Positions 16,504-28,030 are shown, counted from the stretch's first letter. The stretch: DNA of 64,000 bases from Luteibacter yeojuensis (GCF_011742875.1 NZ_JAAQTL010000001.1:2356001-2420000), one strand, 5' to 3'. A program made the numbers and translations. Notes: generated from the letters alone by a model not told the origin.

Positions 16504-17490
16504 ATGCGTATTGGCCCCTACCTCATCGCGCCGGCCGTGGTGCTCGCGCCCATGGCCGGCGTGACCGACAAGCCGTTCCGGCTCCTGTGCAAGCGCATGG
16601 GGGCTGGGCTTGCCGTGTCCGAGATGACCACGGCCGACCCGCGCCTGTGGAACACGCGCAAATCCCTGCGGCGGATGGACCACGAGGGCGAACCCGAGCC
16701 GGTGAGCGTGCAGATCGCGGGCTACGATCCCGGCATGCTCGCCGAGGCGGCAAGGTACAACGCCGACAACGGCGCGCAGATCGTCGACATCAACATGGGC
16801 TGCCCGGCCAAGAAGGTCTGCAACGTCTGGTCGGGATCCGCCCTGTTGCAGGACGAGCCGCTCGTGGCGCGCATCCTCCAGGCCGTGGTCAAGGCGGTGG
16901 ATGTCCCCGTCACGCTGAAGATCCGCACCGGCTGGGACCGCGAGCACCGCAACGCGCTGAACATCGCCCGCATTGCCGAGGACGCCGGCATCGCCGCCCT
17001 CTCCGTGCATGGGCGCACGCGCGCCGACAAGTACGAGGGCGAGGCCGAGTACGCGACCATCGCGGCGGTGAAGGCCAGCGTATCGATTCCCGTGCTCGCC
17101 AACGGCGACATCGTCGATCCGGCGAAGGCCCGCGAGGTGCTCCGCGCGACGGGTGCCGACGCCGTCATGATCGGCCGTGGCGCGCAGGGCCGTCCGTGGA
17201 TATTCCGCGAGATCGCCCATCACCTCGACAGCGGCGGCTTCCTTCCGGAACCCTCCCCCGCCGAGGTGCGCGACATCCTCGCCGGACACCTCGAGCACCT
17301 CTATGCCTTCTATGGCGAGACGATGGGCGTGCGCATCGCGCGCAAGCACCTCGGCTGGTACGCGAAGGATCGCCCCGAGAACGCGGCATTCCGCCTTGTG
17401 GTGAACAAGGCGGAAGACGCGGCGACCCAGTTGCGCCTGACGCGGGAGTATTTCGACGCGCTCGAGGCGGGAGTCTCGCTGGCGGCCTGA
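16504..17490 (+). CDS. dusB: tRNA-dihydrouridine synthase B
   Basis: This 328-residue FMN enzyme reduces uridine to dihydrouridine in tRNA. Family marks are the N-terminal LAPMAGVTDKPFRLL, the NMGCPAKKVCNVWSGSALL block with the catalytic cysteine, the FMN phosphate site DAVMIGRGAQGRPW and the HGRTR motif. It starts 10 bp after the protease stop and may be cotranscribed with the sigma operon. The fis gene that follows dusB in enteric bacteria is absent here; a convergent DUF417 gene comes next. Confidence 0.95.
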   Translation: MRIGPYLIAPAVVLAPMAGVTDKPFRLLCKRMGAGLAVSEMTTADPRLWNTRKSLRRMDHEGEPEPVSVQIAGYDPGMLAEAARYNADNGAQIVDINMGCPAKKVCNVWSGSALLQDEPLVARILQAVVKAVDVPVTLKIRTGWDREHRNALNIARIAEDAGIAALSVHGRTRADKYEGEAEYATIAAVKASVSIPVLANGDIVDPAKAREVLRATGADAVMIGRGAQGRPWIFREIAHHLDSGGFLPEPSPAEVRDILAGHLEHLYAFYGETMGVRIARKHLGWYAKDRPENAAFRLVVNKAEDAATQLRLTREYFDALEAGVSLAA

Positions 17491-17516
17491 ATCCCTTCCT
17501 CGGGAAGGCGTCGACT

Positions 17517-18011
17517 TCAATCCTCGCGCGGGAGGTCCAGCGCGCGGATCACGTCGGCCCGGAGCAGGTAGATCGAGACCACGAGCAGGACGAGGTCCTT
17601 CAGGAGGAACGCGGCGTTCATCGCCATCGCGGGGAAACCGCCGGCGCCGGCGTCCCAGCCATTCGGGACGAACGGAAGGATCGTCAGCGTGGAGACGAAG
17701 GTGACGATGGAACCGAGTGCGCCCAGCACGCCCAGCTTTTTGTTCCAGAAGCCCAGCAGCAGCAGCGTACCGAACGTCCACTCCGCGGAGCCGAGGAGGA
17801 TGGCGGTGCCGTGGATGCCCAGGACCGGGATCGTCCAGGAAATGAGCGGCCCCTGCGCGATCAGCGGCGCCAGCGCCGTGATTTCGGATTCGAACCACTT
17901 GTCGTACCCGAACCACGCGAAGATGACGATCATCGCGGCGCGGAGCAGGTGGTAACCGAGGTCTTTCTTCAGGAGGCCGGATCTGGCGAGGAGCTGGAGC
18001 AAGGCGTTCAT
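17517..18011 (-). CDS. DUF417 (YkgB/RclC-like) membrane protein
   Basis: This is a 164-residue inner-membrane protein with four hydrophobic helices, close in pattern to the DUF417 family (GYHLLRAAMIVIFAWFGYDK, PNGWD, KDLVLLVVSIYLL). The E. coli members YkgB/RclC and YbbF-type DoxX relatives are linked to redox and reactive-chlorine stress, but the molecular job is not settled. It is a single gene. A near-perfect 15-bp inverted repeat sits directly before its start codon, so it is probably controlled by a dedicated repressor or activator not encoded beside it. Confidence 0.8.
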   Translation of the reverse strand: MNALLQLLARSGLLKKDLGYHLLRAAMIVIFAWFGYDKWFESEITALAPLIAQGPLISWTIPVLGIHGTAILLGSAEWTFGTLLLLGFWNKKLGVLGALGSIVTFVSTLTILPFVPNGWDAGAGGFPAMAMNAAFLLKDLVLLVVSIYLLRADVIRALDLPRED

Positions 18012-18018
18012 GGTGGTT

Positions 18019-18058
18019 CCTTCGTTAGGTGAGTGCGACGGGGCTCACTTTACGAAGG
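18019..18058 (-). promoter_or_regulatory. Inverted repeat before the DUF417 gene, candidate operator
   Basis: CCTTCGTTAGGTGAG (18019-18033) faces CTCACTTTACGAAGG (18044-18058): 13 of 15 positions pair across a 10-bp centre. The inner edge is 7 bp from the ATG at 18011. The size and symmetry fit a dimeric repressor site. Confidence 0.5.
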
Positions 18059-18108
18059 AACATCGAGCTTCTTAAGACCGAATAGTCCCAATAAGATGCC
18101 CGAAAGTA

Positions 18109-19401
18109 TCAGGCGGCTTTCAGGACCGCCGCCATCCTGGGCCGGTCCAGTTCACGCTCCCAGGCCGAGACCACGATCGCCGCCACGCCGTTGCCGACCA
18201 GGTTCGTCATCGCGAGGCCGGTACCGAGGAAACGGTGGATGCCGAGGATCAGGACCATGCCCGCGACCGGCACCACCGGCACGACGCTCAGCGTGGAGGC
18301 CAGCATCACCAGCGCCGCGCCGGCGACGCCGCTCGCGCCTTTCGACGTGAGCATGCCCACGATCGCCACGGTGATCTGCTGCTCGAGGGTAAGCGGGATG
18401 TTCAGCGCCTGGGCGATGAACAGGATGGCCATGGTGAGGTAGATGTTGGTGCCGTCGAGGTTGAACGAATAACCGGTCGGCACGACCAGGCCCACCGTTT
18501 CCTTCGGGCAACCCAGGTCCTCCATCTTGCGCATCAGCGGTGCCAGCACGACCTCGGACGAACTGGTACCGAGCACGATCAGCAGTTCGTCCTTGATGTA
18601 GGCGCAGAAGCGCAGGATGCTGAATCCCACCAGGCGGGCGACGGCACCGAGCACCGCCACGACGAAGAGGATGCAGACGAGGTAGAAGCTGCCGATCAGC
18701 TCCATCAGCGGCACCAGCGACACGACACCGTACTTGCCGATGGTGAAGGCCATGGCACCGAAGGCGCCGATCGACGACACCGCCGTGATGTAGTGGACGA
18801 TCTTGAAGAACACCTGCGCGCCCGCCTCGATCACGTCGTAGACGGGCTTGCCGCGTTCGCCGACCGACGCCAGCGCGCAACCGAACAGCACCGAGATCAG
18901 CAGGATCGAAAGCACGTCGCCTTTCGCGAATGCGCTGACGAAGGTCGACGGGATGATCGACAACAGGAACCCGACCGACTCGATGTTGTGCCCCTGGGCG
19001 ACGAGGTTGCCGACCTCGCCCGCCTTCAGGGTCCCCGGATCGACGTTGAACCCCGTGCCGGGGTGGAACAGGTGGCCGGCGACGAGTCCGAAGAACAGGG
19101 CGAAGGTCGAGATCATCTCGAAGTAGAGCAGCGCCTTGCCGCCCACGCGGCCGACCTTGCGCATATCGCGCATGCCGGCGATGCCGGTGACCACCGTGCA
19201 GAAGATGATCGGACCGATCACCATCTTGATGAGGGCGATGAAGCCGTCGCCAAACGGCTTCATCGCCACCGCGTACTTCGGCGAGAGGTACCCGAGGAGC
19301 ACGCCGACGACCACCGCCACGAGGACCTGGACGTAGAGTTGCCGGTAGAACGGCTTGCGCGGCTTCTGCGACGAGGGAAGGTTGGCGACGGTATCGGACA
19401 T
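18109..19401 (-). CDS. dctA: DctA-family dicarboxylate:cation symporter
   Basis: This is a 430-residue membrane transporter. The N-terminus ([20 protein letters not shown]), the serine-rich re-entrant loop [14 protein letters not shown], the [16 protein letters not shown] motif and the second loop [16 protein letters not shown] are diagnostic of DctA/GltP proteins. DctA imports C4-dicarboxylates. Here the gene is the last of a minus-strand row after ligI, ligK, galB and galD. It may therefore import a related di- or tricarboxylate made during aromatic-acid breakdown, such as 2-pyrone-4,6-dicarboxylate or oxaloacetate. That substrate is an inference. Confidence 0.88.
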   Translation of the reverse strand: MSDTVANLPSSQKPRKPFYRQLYVQVLVAVVVGVLLGYLSPKYAVAMKPFGDGFIALIKMVIGPIIFCTVVTGIAGMRDMRKVGRVGGKALLYFEMISTFALFFGLVAGHLFHPGTGFNVDPGTLKAGEVGNLVAQGHNIESVGFLLSIIPSTFVSAFAKGDVLSILLISVLFGCALASVGERGKPVYDVIEAGAQVFFKIVHYITAVSSIGAFGAMAFTIGKYGVVSLVPLMELIGSFYLVCILFVVAVLGAVARLVGFSILRFCAYIKDELLIVLGTSSSEVVLAPLMRKMEDLGCPKETVGLVVPTGYSFNLDGTNIYLTMAILFIAQALNIPLTLEQQITVAIVGMLTSKGASGVAGAALVMLASTLSVVPVVPVAGMVLILGIHRFLGTGLAMTNLVGNGVAAIVVSAWERELDRPRMAAVLKAA

Positions 19402-19424
19402 GGGAATCTCGTGACGTGGATCGA

Positions 19425-20297
19425 TCAGGCGAAGTCGTACAGGCGCGCGGGATTGTCGACGAGCAGGCGGCGACGTAAATCCTCGTCCGGGCAGAAGCGG
19501 AACATCAGGTCGACCAGGCCACCGTCGTTGGGCATGTCCTTCGCGATGTTGGGATGCGGAAAGTCCGTACCCCACAGCACGCGATCGGGCGCGGCGTCGA
19601 TGAGCGCGCCGGCGAAGGGGATCGCATCGTCGAAAGGGCGCTTGCCGGCGGACACGCGCTCGGCGCCGCACACCTTCACCCACGCCAGCGGGTTGTCCCG
19701 CATGAGTGCCAGCAGCAGGCGGAACGGTTCCTGCCCGAGGCCTTCGGCGGCCTGCACGCGTCCCATGTGGTCGATCACGAAGGGCACGCGGATCTTCGCG
19801 AGGACGTCGCCGTTCAGCTCCACGATGTCGTTGGCATCGAGGTGCAGCACCACGTGCCAACCCATCTCGGCCACCTTGTCGAGCACGCGCCAGAACACCC
19901 TCATGTCCGGCCGGCCGCCGAGGTGCTGCACGAAATTGAAGCGGACGCCGCGCACGCCGCCGCGATCCAGCGTCTCGAGGCCCTTGTCGTCGATGCCGTC
20001 GTCGACGATGGCGACGCCGCGATAGCGGCCCTCGCCGCGCGCGATGGCGTCGAGCATGGCCGTGTTGTCGGTGCCGTGGCAGCTGGCCTGCACGATCACG
20101 CCGCGGTCGAGACCGAGGAAATCGTGCAGCGCGACCAGGTCCTCGTACGGCGCGTCGGGTGGCGTGTAGCTGCGGTCCGGCGCATAGGGAAAGCGATCGG
20201 CGGGGCCGAACACGTGGCAATGCGCGTCGCAGGCGAGCGGGGGGAGCGCCTGCTGCGGCTTGGTGGGGTGCGGATCGGGAGGGAGGCAGGACTTCAT
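19425..20297 (-). CDS. ligI: 2-pyrone-4,6-dicarboxylate hydrolase (amidohydrolase family)
   Basis: This is a 290-residue TIM-barrel amidohydrolase. The opening [10 protein letters not shown] gives the H-x-H motif, QASCHGTDN and the late WGTDFPHPN carry further active-site residues, and the whole resembles LigI of the protocatechuate 4,5-cleavage pathway. LigI opens the lactone of 2-pyrone-4,6-dicarboxylate to 4-oxalomesaconate. The start at 20297 is chosen because the frame upstream overlaps ligK. It lies 7 bp after ligK. A related 4-sulfomuconolactone-type hydrolase cannot be fully excluded, but the neighbours support LigI. Confidence 0.85.
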   Translation of the reverse strand: MKSCLPPDPHPTKPQQALPPLACDAHCHVFGPADRFPYAPDRSYTPPDAPYEDLVALHDFLGLDRGVIVQASCHGTDNTAMLDAIARGEGRYRGVAIVDDGIDDKGLETLDRGGVRGVRFNFVQHLGGRPDMRVFWRVLDKVAEMGWHVVLHLDANDIVELNGDVLAKIRVPFVIDHMGRVQAAEGLGQEPFRLLLALMRDNPLAWVKVCGAERVSAGKRPFDDAIPFAGALIDAAPDRVLWGTDFPHPNIAKDMPNDGGLVDLMFRFCPDEDLRRRLLVDNPARLYDFA

Positions 20298-20304
20298 CGG
20301 GGTT

Positions 20305-20997
20305 TTACTCGTGGGGAAGCTCGTCGACGTAACGCAGCCCGGCGGCCTCGAGCTTCGGGCGCATCGCGTAGATATCGAGGCCCAGCTCGCCGGCCGCAAG
20401 GCGCTTGCGCTTATCTTCTTCGTTAAGCATGCGCTTGCGCGACGCGGCGATGGCGGCGTCCACCGTCGCATGAGGCACCACCACCACGCCGTCGTCGTCG
20501 GCGACGACGGCGTCGCCCGGGTTCACCAGCTGCCCGCCGATGATGACCGGCACGTTGACCGAGCCCAGCGTGGCCTTCACCGTGCCGCGTGCGTGCACCG
20601 CCCGCGCCCATACCGGAAAGCCCATGCGGCGTAGTTCCGCGCTGTCGCGCACGCCGGCGTCGATGACCAGGCCGGCCACGCCACGGGCCATCAGCGAGGT
20701 CGCGAGCAGGTCGCCGAACATGCCGTCGGTGTTCTCGGTGGTGCAGGCGACCACGAGCACGTCGCCGGCACGGCATTGCTCGACGGCCACGTGCAGCATC
20801 CAGTTGTCGCCGGGCTGGGCCAGCACGGTCACCGCGGAACCCGCGATGGACCGGTCCTGCTGGATCGGCGCGATCGGCGGCTGGAGCAGACCGGTGCGTC
20901 CCTGTGCTTCGTGCACCGTCGCCACGCCGAGCGCGGCCAGCGTGCTGGCCTGCTCCGCGCCGATGGACGGCCGGTTGCGTACGACCACGCCGATCAT
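20305..20997 (-). CDS. ligK: 4-carboxy-4-hydroxy-2-oxoadipate aldolase (LigK/GalC)
   Basis: This 230-residue RraA-fold aldolase splits 4-carboxy-4-hydroxy-2-oxoadipate into pyruvate and oxaloacetate, the final step of gallate and protocatechuate-4,5 breakdown. Family features are GVATVHEAQGRTGLL, the metal and substrate loop LVIDAGVRDSAELRRMGFPVWAR (cut here over two strands) and VVADDDGVVVVP. The length matches LigK/GalC rather than the shorter RraA regulator. The ATG overlaps the galB stop by four bases, so the two are translated together. Confidence 0.88.
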   Translation of the reverse strand: MIGVVVRNRPSIGAEQASTLAALGVATVHEAQGRTGLLQPPIAPIQQDRSIAGSAVTVLAQPGDNWMLHVAVEQCRAGDVLVVACTTENTDGMFGDLLATSLMARGVAGLVIDAGVRDSAELRRMGFPVWARAVHARGTVKATLGSVNVPVIIGGQLVNPGDAVVADDDGVVVVPHATVDAAIAASRKRMLNEEDKRKRLAAGELGLDIYAMRPKLEAAGLRYVDELPHE

Positions 20998-21716
20998 GCG
21001 AGCGTCCCCTGCGTCACATGCGGGAACACGCGCTGGAAGGCTTCCGCGTAGGCGATCTTGAAGTCCGAGTTGCGCGTGGCCTGGGCGCCGCGCTGGAGAC
21101 CGACGCGGGTGTAGTACTCCCACAGGTGCTCCTGCGCGCGCATGGTCTCGAAGGCGGCGCGCTTCTTCTCCCAGACCGGCGTGATGTCGAGGAACAGCTC
21201 GGGCTTCCACTCGCACTGTTCCGGCTGGTGCGGCTCGAAGAGGAACACCGGCGGCGCGCCGATCACCGGCACCTGGGGTTCGTGGCCATGGGCCTGCGCG
21301 ACGACGCGCGCCTCCTGCGCGACGTGGGTGGCGAGCGGATGGTCGAAGTTGTACGGATCCTTCAGCGAATGGCTGAGCACGAAGGACGGGCGCAGTTCGC
21401 GGTAGACCTTGGCGAGGTGGAACACCACGTCGAGATCGGCGCGCATCGGGTAGTCGCCGATGTCGAGGAATTCCACGCTGGCGCCGAGGATGTTCGCGGC
21501 TTCCTGCGCTTCGGCGCGACGGTCGGTCTTCACCTTCTCCATCGTCATGCCGGGCTGGCGCCAGAGCTTCGCGGATTCGCCGCGCTCGCCGAACGACAGG
21601 CAGACGATATGCACGCGCCAGCCCTGGGACGCATGCAGCGCGATGGCGCCGCCGGCGCGCCAGACGAAATCGGCGGAATGGGCGCTGACGACGAGCGCGG
21701 TCTTCGGGTCGGACAT
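20994..21716 (-). CDS. galB: 4-oxalomesaconate hydratase (GalB, PIG-L/LmbE fold)
   Basis: This is a 240-residue zinc-dependent PIG-L-fold protein. The LmbE-type metal motif appears as SAHSADFVWRAGG near the N-terminus, with the second metal block in NFDHPLATHV. GalB of Pseudomonas has the same altered first motif (AHSAD instead of AHPDD) and hydrates 4-oxalomesaconate to 4-carboxy-4-hydroxy-2-oxoadipate. Its position between galD and ligK matches the order of the reactions. An unrelated sugar deacetylase is the alternative, but the operon makes that unlikely. Confidence 0.87.
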   Translation of the reverse strand: MSDPKTALVVSAHSADFVWRAGGAIALHASQGWRVHIVCLSFGERGESAKLWRQPGMTMEKVKTDRRAEAQEAANILGASVEFLDIGDYPMRADLDVVFHLAKVYRELRPSFVLSHSLKDPYNFDHPLATHVAQEARVVAQAHGHEPQVPVIGAPPVFLFEPHQPEQCEWKPELFLDITPVWEKKRAAFETMRAQEHLWEYYTRVGLQRGAQATRNSDFKIAYAEAFQRVFPHVTQGTLA

Positions 21717-21738
21717 GGCTAGCTCCAGGGGAATGGGA

Positions 21739-22821
21739 TCAGGCGGCGGGACCGCACCAGATCGATGGGGAGACGGGAACGGTGCCGCGCATGAGCAGGC
21801 GGGCGGTGCGCAGGAGCGCCGCGCGGACGACGCGCGTGCCCTCCATGCCGACCTCGACGCTGAATTCGCCGGTCGGATGCTCGATCGAGAGGGTGCGCAC
21901 GTCGCCCTCGCCCGGGTGCGCGACGTCGTACGCCACGGAGCCCGGGAGCACGGCGGCGGTCGCCACGGTCACCGCGCCGAGCACGCCGATCGAGGTGTGC
22001 ACGTCGTGCGGGATGAAGGTGCGCGTGCCGATGGCGCCGCCGGCGCGCGGCGGCGATACCAGCGTGATCTTGGGCACGGGCTTGTGGCTCACGTCGCCGA
22101 GGTTCATGAGCGGCGCCGCCTTCAGGCGCAACGCCTCGATGCGCGCCTTCAGCGCCGCGTCGCCGTCGAGCTGCCCGGGACTCTCGTCGCCGCGCAGGCC
22201 CAGCGCCGCGGCCGCGATGATCATGACGGGCATGCCGTTGTCGATCAGCGTCATCTCGATGCCGTCGACGGTATCGCGCACGTTGCCGGTGGGCAGCAGG
22301 CTTCCCGTCAGCGAACCCTCGGTGTCGAGGAATCCGCAGGTCACCGGCGCCGCGGGACGCGGCACGCCGTCGATGCGGGCCTCGCCGTCGTAGACCGGCT
22401 GGCCGCACGGCGTCTCGATGCTGATCTCGGCTACCACGCCGGTATTCACCGTACGGACCCGGCGGGTGGTGGTGCCGCGATCGCCCTCGATCAGTCCCGC
22501 CTCGATCGCCGCGGGCAGCGCGGCCGCAAGCATGTTGCCGCAGTTGGGCGTGGTATCCACCAGCGCATCCGCGATACCCACCTGGCCGAAGAGGAAGTCG
22601 AGATCGGCGCCGCCGTCCGTCGGAACGGAGAGGATGCCGACCTTGCTGGTGAGCGGTTTCGCGCCGCCCAGGCCATCGATCTGCCGGGGGTCCGGCGAGC
22701 CCATCGCCGCCAGGATCACGGCATCGCGGATCGTGGGGTCCTCGGGCAGGTCGCGGGCCAGGAAGAACGGCCCTTTCGAGGTACCGCCTCGCATGTACCA
22801 GCAGGGAATCTCGTGCGCCAT
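21739..22821 (-). CDS. galD: 4-oxalomesaconate tautomerase (GalD, PrpF family)
   Basis: This is a 360-residue protein of the PrpF isomerase family, which has a duplicated diaminopimelate-epimerase-like fold. Characteristic stretches are IPCWYMRGGTSKGPFFL, DGLGGAKPLTSKVGI, TTPNCGNMLAAALP and the second-half GTRTFIPHDVHTSIGVLGA. In the gallate pathway GalD interconverts keto and enol forms of 4-oxalomesaconate for GalB. It is the first gene of the minus-strand pathway row and is preceded by a LysR-type site at 22902-22918. Confidence 0.88.
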   Translation of the reverse strand: MAHEIPCWYMRGGTSKGPFFLARDLPEDPTIRDAVILAAMGSPDPRQIDGLGGAKPLTSKVGILSVPTDGGADLDFLFGQVGIADALVDTTPNCGNMLAAALPAAIEAGLIEGDRGTTTRRVRTVNTGVVAEISIETPCGQPVYDGEARIDGVPRPAAPVTCGFLDTEGSLTGSLLPTGNVRDTVDGIEMTLIDNGMPVMIIAAAALGLRGDESPGQLDGDAALKARIEALRLKAAPLMNLGDVSHKPVPKITLVSPPRAGGAIGTRTFIPHDVHTSIGVLGAVTVATAAVLPGSVAYDVAHPGEGDVRTLSIEHPTGEFSVEVGMEGTRVVRAALLRTARLLMRGTVPVSPSIWCGPAA

Positions 22822-22901
22822 GGCCTTCGCCCAGGGGAAATCGACGGGACGATGGTCTTCCCGGCGACAAGGGCGTACAACGCGATCGGGTGCCTATCTG
22901 T

Positions 22902-22918
22902 TATGCATGATGCGCATA
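22902..22918 (-). promoter_or_regulatory. LysR-type operator upstream of galD
   Basis: TATGC-N7-GCATA is a perfect dyad of the T-N11-A class used by LysR-type regulators. It lies 81 bp before the galD start, and a close copy (14 of the first 16 bases) occurs at 25396-25411 before the porin gene. The regulator encoded at 22993-23901 is the natural candidate to bind both. Confidence 0.6.
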
Positions 22919-22992
22919 TCCAGATCGGCGTCTTGCGTTTGATGCAATGCAGCACGGAACAGGCCGGAGACGCTGGGTCCCTGCCAGGGCGA

Positions 22993-23901
22993 TCACTCCC
23001 GCGGATCCAGCTTCCCTTCCGCAATCAGCTCGTCCACCAGCGACAGCGCCCTTTCGGTGATGGGGCTCATCGGCCGCTGCGTCGGCGTGGCCACGACCAG
23101 GCGGGTGACGATCTTCGGCATCACGATGGGCACGGCGCGCAGGTGGTGCGGTCCGCGCCGCGCCAGCACCGCGTTCCGCGACAGCACGCCATAGCCCACG
23201 CCGCGCTCCACGAGGTCGAGCAGCGAGCGGACCGCGTCGATTTCCAGCCGGATGTCGAGCGACACGCCATAGCGCGCGGCATCCGCCTCGATGAGTTGCC
23301 GGACCGAGTGGAGCGGCGACGGGATGATCAGCGGGTACTTGCCGAGGGTCGCCAGCGGTACGCTTTCCGGCAGTTCGCGCCCCTCTTTCTCGCTGCCGAT
23401 GAGGTAGAGCTGCTCGGAATGCACGTGGCGGAAACGCATGTTGGCGTTTATCGCCGGGTTGTACAGCAACGCGCAGTCCAGGCGGCCGAGCTGCAACCAT
23501 TCGAGGAGGCTGGCGCTCAAGGCTTCCACCACGCTGATCTGCGCAGCCGGATAGCGTTCGCGGAAGCGCATCACGAGATCGACGGTGAGCAGGCCGCCCA
23601 CGCTGGGCGGCAGGCCGATCGCGAGCTTGCCGGCATAGACGCCGCGCGCCTGGCCGAGCTGCATGCGGGCCACTTCCACCTGGCGCAGGATGCCGCGGCC
23701 ATGCTCCACCAGTTCCCGCCCGGCTTCCGTGGCGACGACGCCGCGACCGTTGCGCTCCAGCAGGTGGGTGCCCAGCTCCATTTCGAGCTGGCGCACCTGC
23801 CGGCTCAGCAGGGATTGCGACACGTCCAGCGTGGCGGCGGCCCGCGTGAGGCTGCCGAACTCGACGATGCGGATGAAGCTCTGCAGGTGTTTCAGGTCCA
23901 C
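22993..23901 (-). CDS. LysR-type regulator of the gallate/PDC genes (GalR-like)
   Basis: This is a 302-residue LysR protein. The N-terminal helix-turn-helix is clear (MDLKHLQSFIRIVEFGSLTR, then LDVSQSLLSRQVRQLE), and the effector domain begins near residue 90 (GKLAIGLPPSVGG). It lies upstream of, and in the same direction as, galD, separated by 171 bp that contain the operator. Homologous LysR proteins (GalR) activate gallate genes in Pseudomonas in response to pathway substrates. The effector here is unknown. Confidence 0.85.
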   Translation of the reverse strand: MDLKHLQSFIRIVEFGSLTRAAATLDVSQSLLSRQVRQLEMELGTHLLERNGRGVVATEAGRELVEHGRGILRQVEVARMQLGQARGVYAGKLAIGLPPSVGGLLTVDLVMRFRERYPAAQISVVEALSASLLEWLQLGRLDCALLYNPAINANMRFRHVHSEQLYLIGSEKEGRELPESVPLATLGKYPLIIPSPLHSVRQLIEADAARYGVSLDIRLEIDAVRSLLDLVERGVGYGVLSRNAVLARRGPHHLRAVPIVMPKIVTRLVVATPTQRPMSPITERALSLVDELIAEGKLDPRE

Positions 23902-23946
23902 GGAAGGATCGCGCGACGGCCGGCCGGGTTGGGTGGGAGGATTATG

Positions 23947-25299
23947 TCACTGGCTGCCTGGCCCGCCCATGTTCACCATCACGCGCAGGCCCACCACGAT
24001 GGCGTTGGCCGATACCCGCTTCGCGCCCGCGGTGTTGCCGAGGATGTCCGGGTGCACGATGTACTGCAGGTTCGGCACCAGGCTCACCACCGGGAACAGC
24101 TTGTAGCTGTAGTTGAGCTCGGTCATCCATTCGTTGCGGTCGAAATGCTCGTTCGTTCCGCTGTTCTTGTGGATGAGGTCGTCCTCGAAGCCCACCGCCT
24201 TGCGGCTGAAACGGAACAGCGTTGCCTGGAAGCCCAGCGAATCGGTCGGTCGCGCCGCCGAAAGTCCGGTCCAGAGCATGCCGAAGGTGGATTGCAGTGT
24301 GTAGTTCTCGGCATTGTCCAGCGGGCCGGTCACCGAGCCGAACACCGCGAGGTTGCGCGTGTTCCTGGTCGGGTCCGGCTTCCATACCACCTTGTCGGCG
24401 AGGACGTAGAGGCCGTATCGGCCGCCCTGGTAACGACGCGCGGTGCCGCCGACGAGGCCGCGATGCAAGCCACGCGTATTGAGTTCGGGATCGGTGAATG
24501 GCGCGGAGTTGTACCAGCCGCCGATCTTCAGGTGCTTCGGATACGGGTCGTTGGCGAAGGTCGTGCCATAGCCCGCCTCGACGGGGACCAGCACGCCCGT
24601 GGCCTTGCCGATGCCCCAGTCCAGGCCGTTGTTGTTGCGGCGCTCGGGGTTGATCTCGAACGCGCCGATGGATACGTAGCGTCCGTCGGGCTGGTATTTC
24701 ACGCGCGCGCCCCAGTTCACGTAGGGAAAGCCGGTGAATCCACCCGCCGTGTTGGTGAGCTGGTATGGGCAATCCGGCGCGCTCACGAAGCGGCAGCCGT
24801 AGGTCGAACGCGCGAACTGCCAGGTGGCGTTCATGCGACCGGCCAGCACGTTGACGTGGCTGCCGGAAAACTGCTGCTCCCATGTCAGCTGGGCCAGCTC
24901 CCACTGGCGCTTCGGATACCAGTAACCCTGGATCTTCTGGACCACGCCGATGTCGTTGGCCGCGACGCTGTGCCCGTAGTAGCGCGAGAACGTGATATGC
25001 ATCTTGCCGCCTTCGATCCCGGCAAGCTTCGCCATGTCGAGATCGGCACCGCCTACCGCGCCACCGCCGTTGGTGGCGCCGAGCCGTTCGCCGCCACGGA
25101 CACTGCCCGCCCAGTCGTTGGCCCAGACGAAGCGTAACGAGACGCCCTTGTCGCGCAGGCGGTCGACGGGCCCCTTCGCCTCGGTGGCGACGGTGGGCGC
25201 GGCCTGTCCGGGTGGCTGCGCGTCCGGCGTGCCCTGCGCGGCAGCGGTGGACGCGGCGAGCATGACGAATACGGCGATGGCAAAGCGGCGAAGCATCAT
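23947..25299 (-). CDS. OprB-family carbohydrate-selective porin
   Basis: This is a 450-residue outer-membrane porin with a signal peptide (MMLRRFAIAVFVMLAASTAAA) followed by a linker and an OprB-type barrel. Typical segments are GVSLRFVWANDWAGS, QLTWEQQF, NVLAGRMN and the late YIVHPDILGN. The frame extends upstream to 25374, but only the ATG pair at 25299/25296 precedes the signal peptide. OprB porins usually pass sugars; many relatives sit beside aromatic-acid or organic-acid genes. The shared LysR site at 25396-25411 suggests it serves the gallate/PDC pathway. Confidence 0.85.
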   Translation of the reverse strand: MMLRRFAIAVFVMLAASTAAAQGTPDAQPPGQAAPTVATEAKGPVDRLRDKGVSLRFVWANDWAGSVRGGERLGATNGGGAVGGADLDMAKLAGIEGGKMHITFSRYYGHSVAANDIGVVQKIQGYWYPKRQWELAQLTWEQQFSGSHVNVLAGRMNATWQFARSTYGCRFVSAPDCPYQLTNTAGGFTGFPYVNWGARVKYQPDGRYVSIGAFEINPERRNNNGLDWGIGKATGVLVPVEAGYGTTFANDPYPKHLKIGGWYNSAPFTDPELNTRGLHRGLVGGTARRYQGGRYGLYVLADKVVWKPDPTRNTRNLAVFGSVTGPLDNAENYTLQSTFGMLWTGLSAARPTDSLGFQATLFRFSRKAVGFEDDLIHKNSGTNEHFDRNEWMTELNYSYKLFPVVSLVPNLQYIVHPDILGNTAGAKRVSANAIVVGLRVMVNMGGPGSQ

Positions 25300-25395
25300 G
25301 GCGGAGTACCCCCGAACCCGCCGAAACGCCGACGGAACGGGGGCGATGCTCGTCGCGATGGCATGCACGAACAACGCGATCGTGGAACTATCAGG

Positions 25396-25411
25396 TATGC
25401 ATTACGCGCAT
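25396..25411 (-). promoter_or_regulatory. LysR-type operator upstream of the OprB-like porin gene
   Basis: TATGCATTACGCGCAT matches 14 of 16 bases of the site before galD, keeping both half sites (TATGC and GCAT). It lies 97 bp upstream of the porin start. The rest of the 394-bp gap (25300-25693) shows no gene; it must also hold the promoter of the divergent oxidoreductase gene. Confidence 0.55.
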
Positions 25412-25693
25412 GACTTGCGTTACGTCATGAATATTGTGCATCGCACAAACCAATCCGTGCCAGCTGACGGCCCCGATGGGGCCGCCCTTGTGGCGCCGCG
25501 ACAGAACATGCCGGGAGCCGGTGCAGCGGCGATCCCGCGCCGGTGGCAGGTTCGCCCCGAGGGCCTCCATCGTCACTCGAGCGGATGCCAGGACGGTCTA
25601 TCCGGCCTGCGCGATCCGTACTTTCGTTCAATTGAATCGCGGGTGCGCGCGTAGAATGATCGGTCGCGGGATCCACATCAGCGAGCACAGGCC

Positions 25694-28019
<2,326 letters not shown>

Positions 28020-28030
<11 letters not shown>

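Noticed and set aside
21460..25137. A very long plus-strand frame of 1225 codons
   Set aside because: It is the antisense of galD, the LysR gene and the porin gene, with the Arg/His/Ala-rich composition typical of shadow frames in GC-rich DNA.
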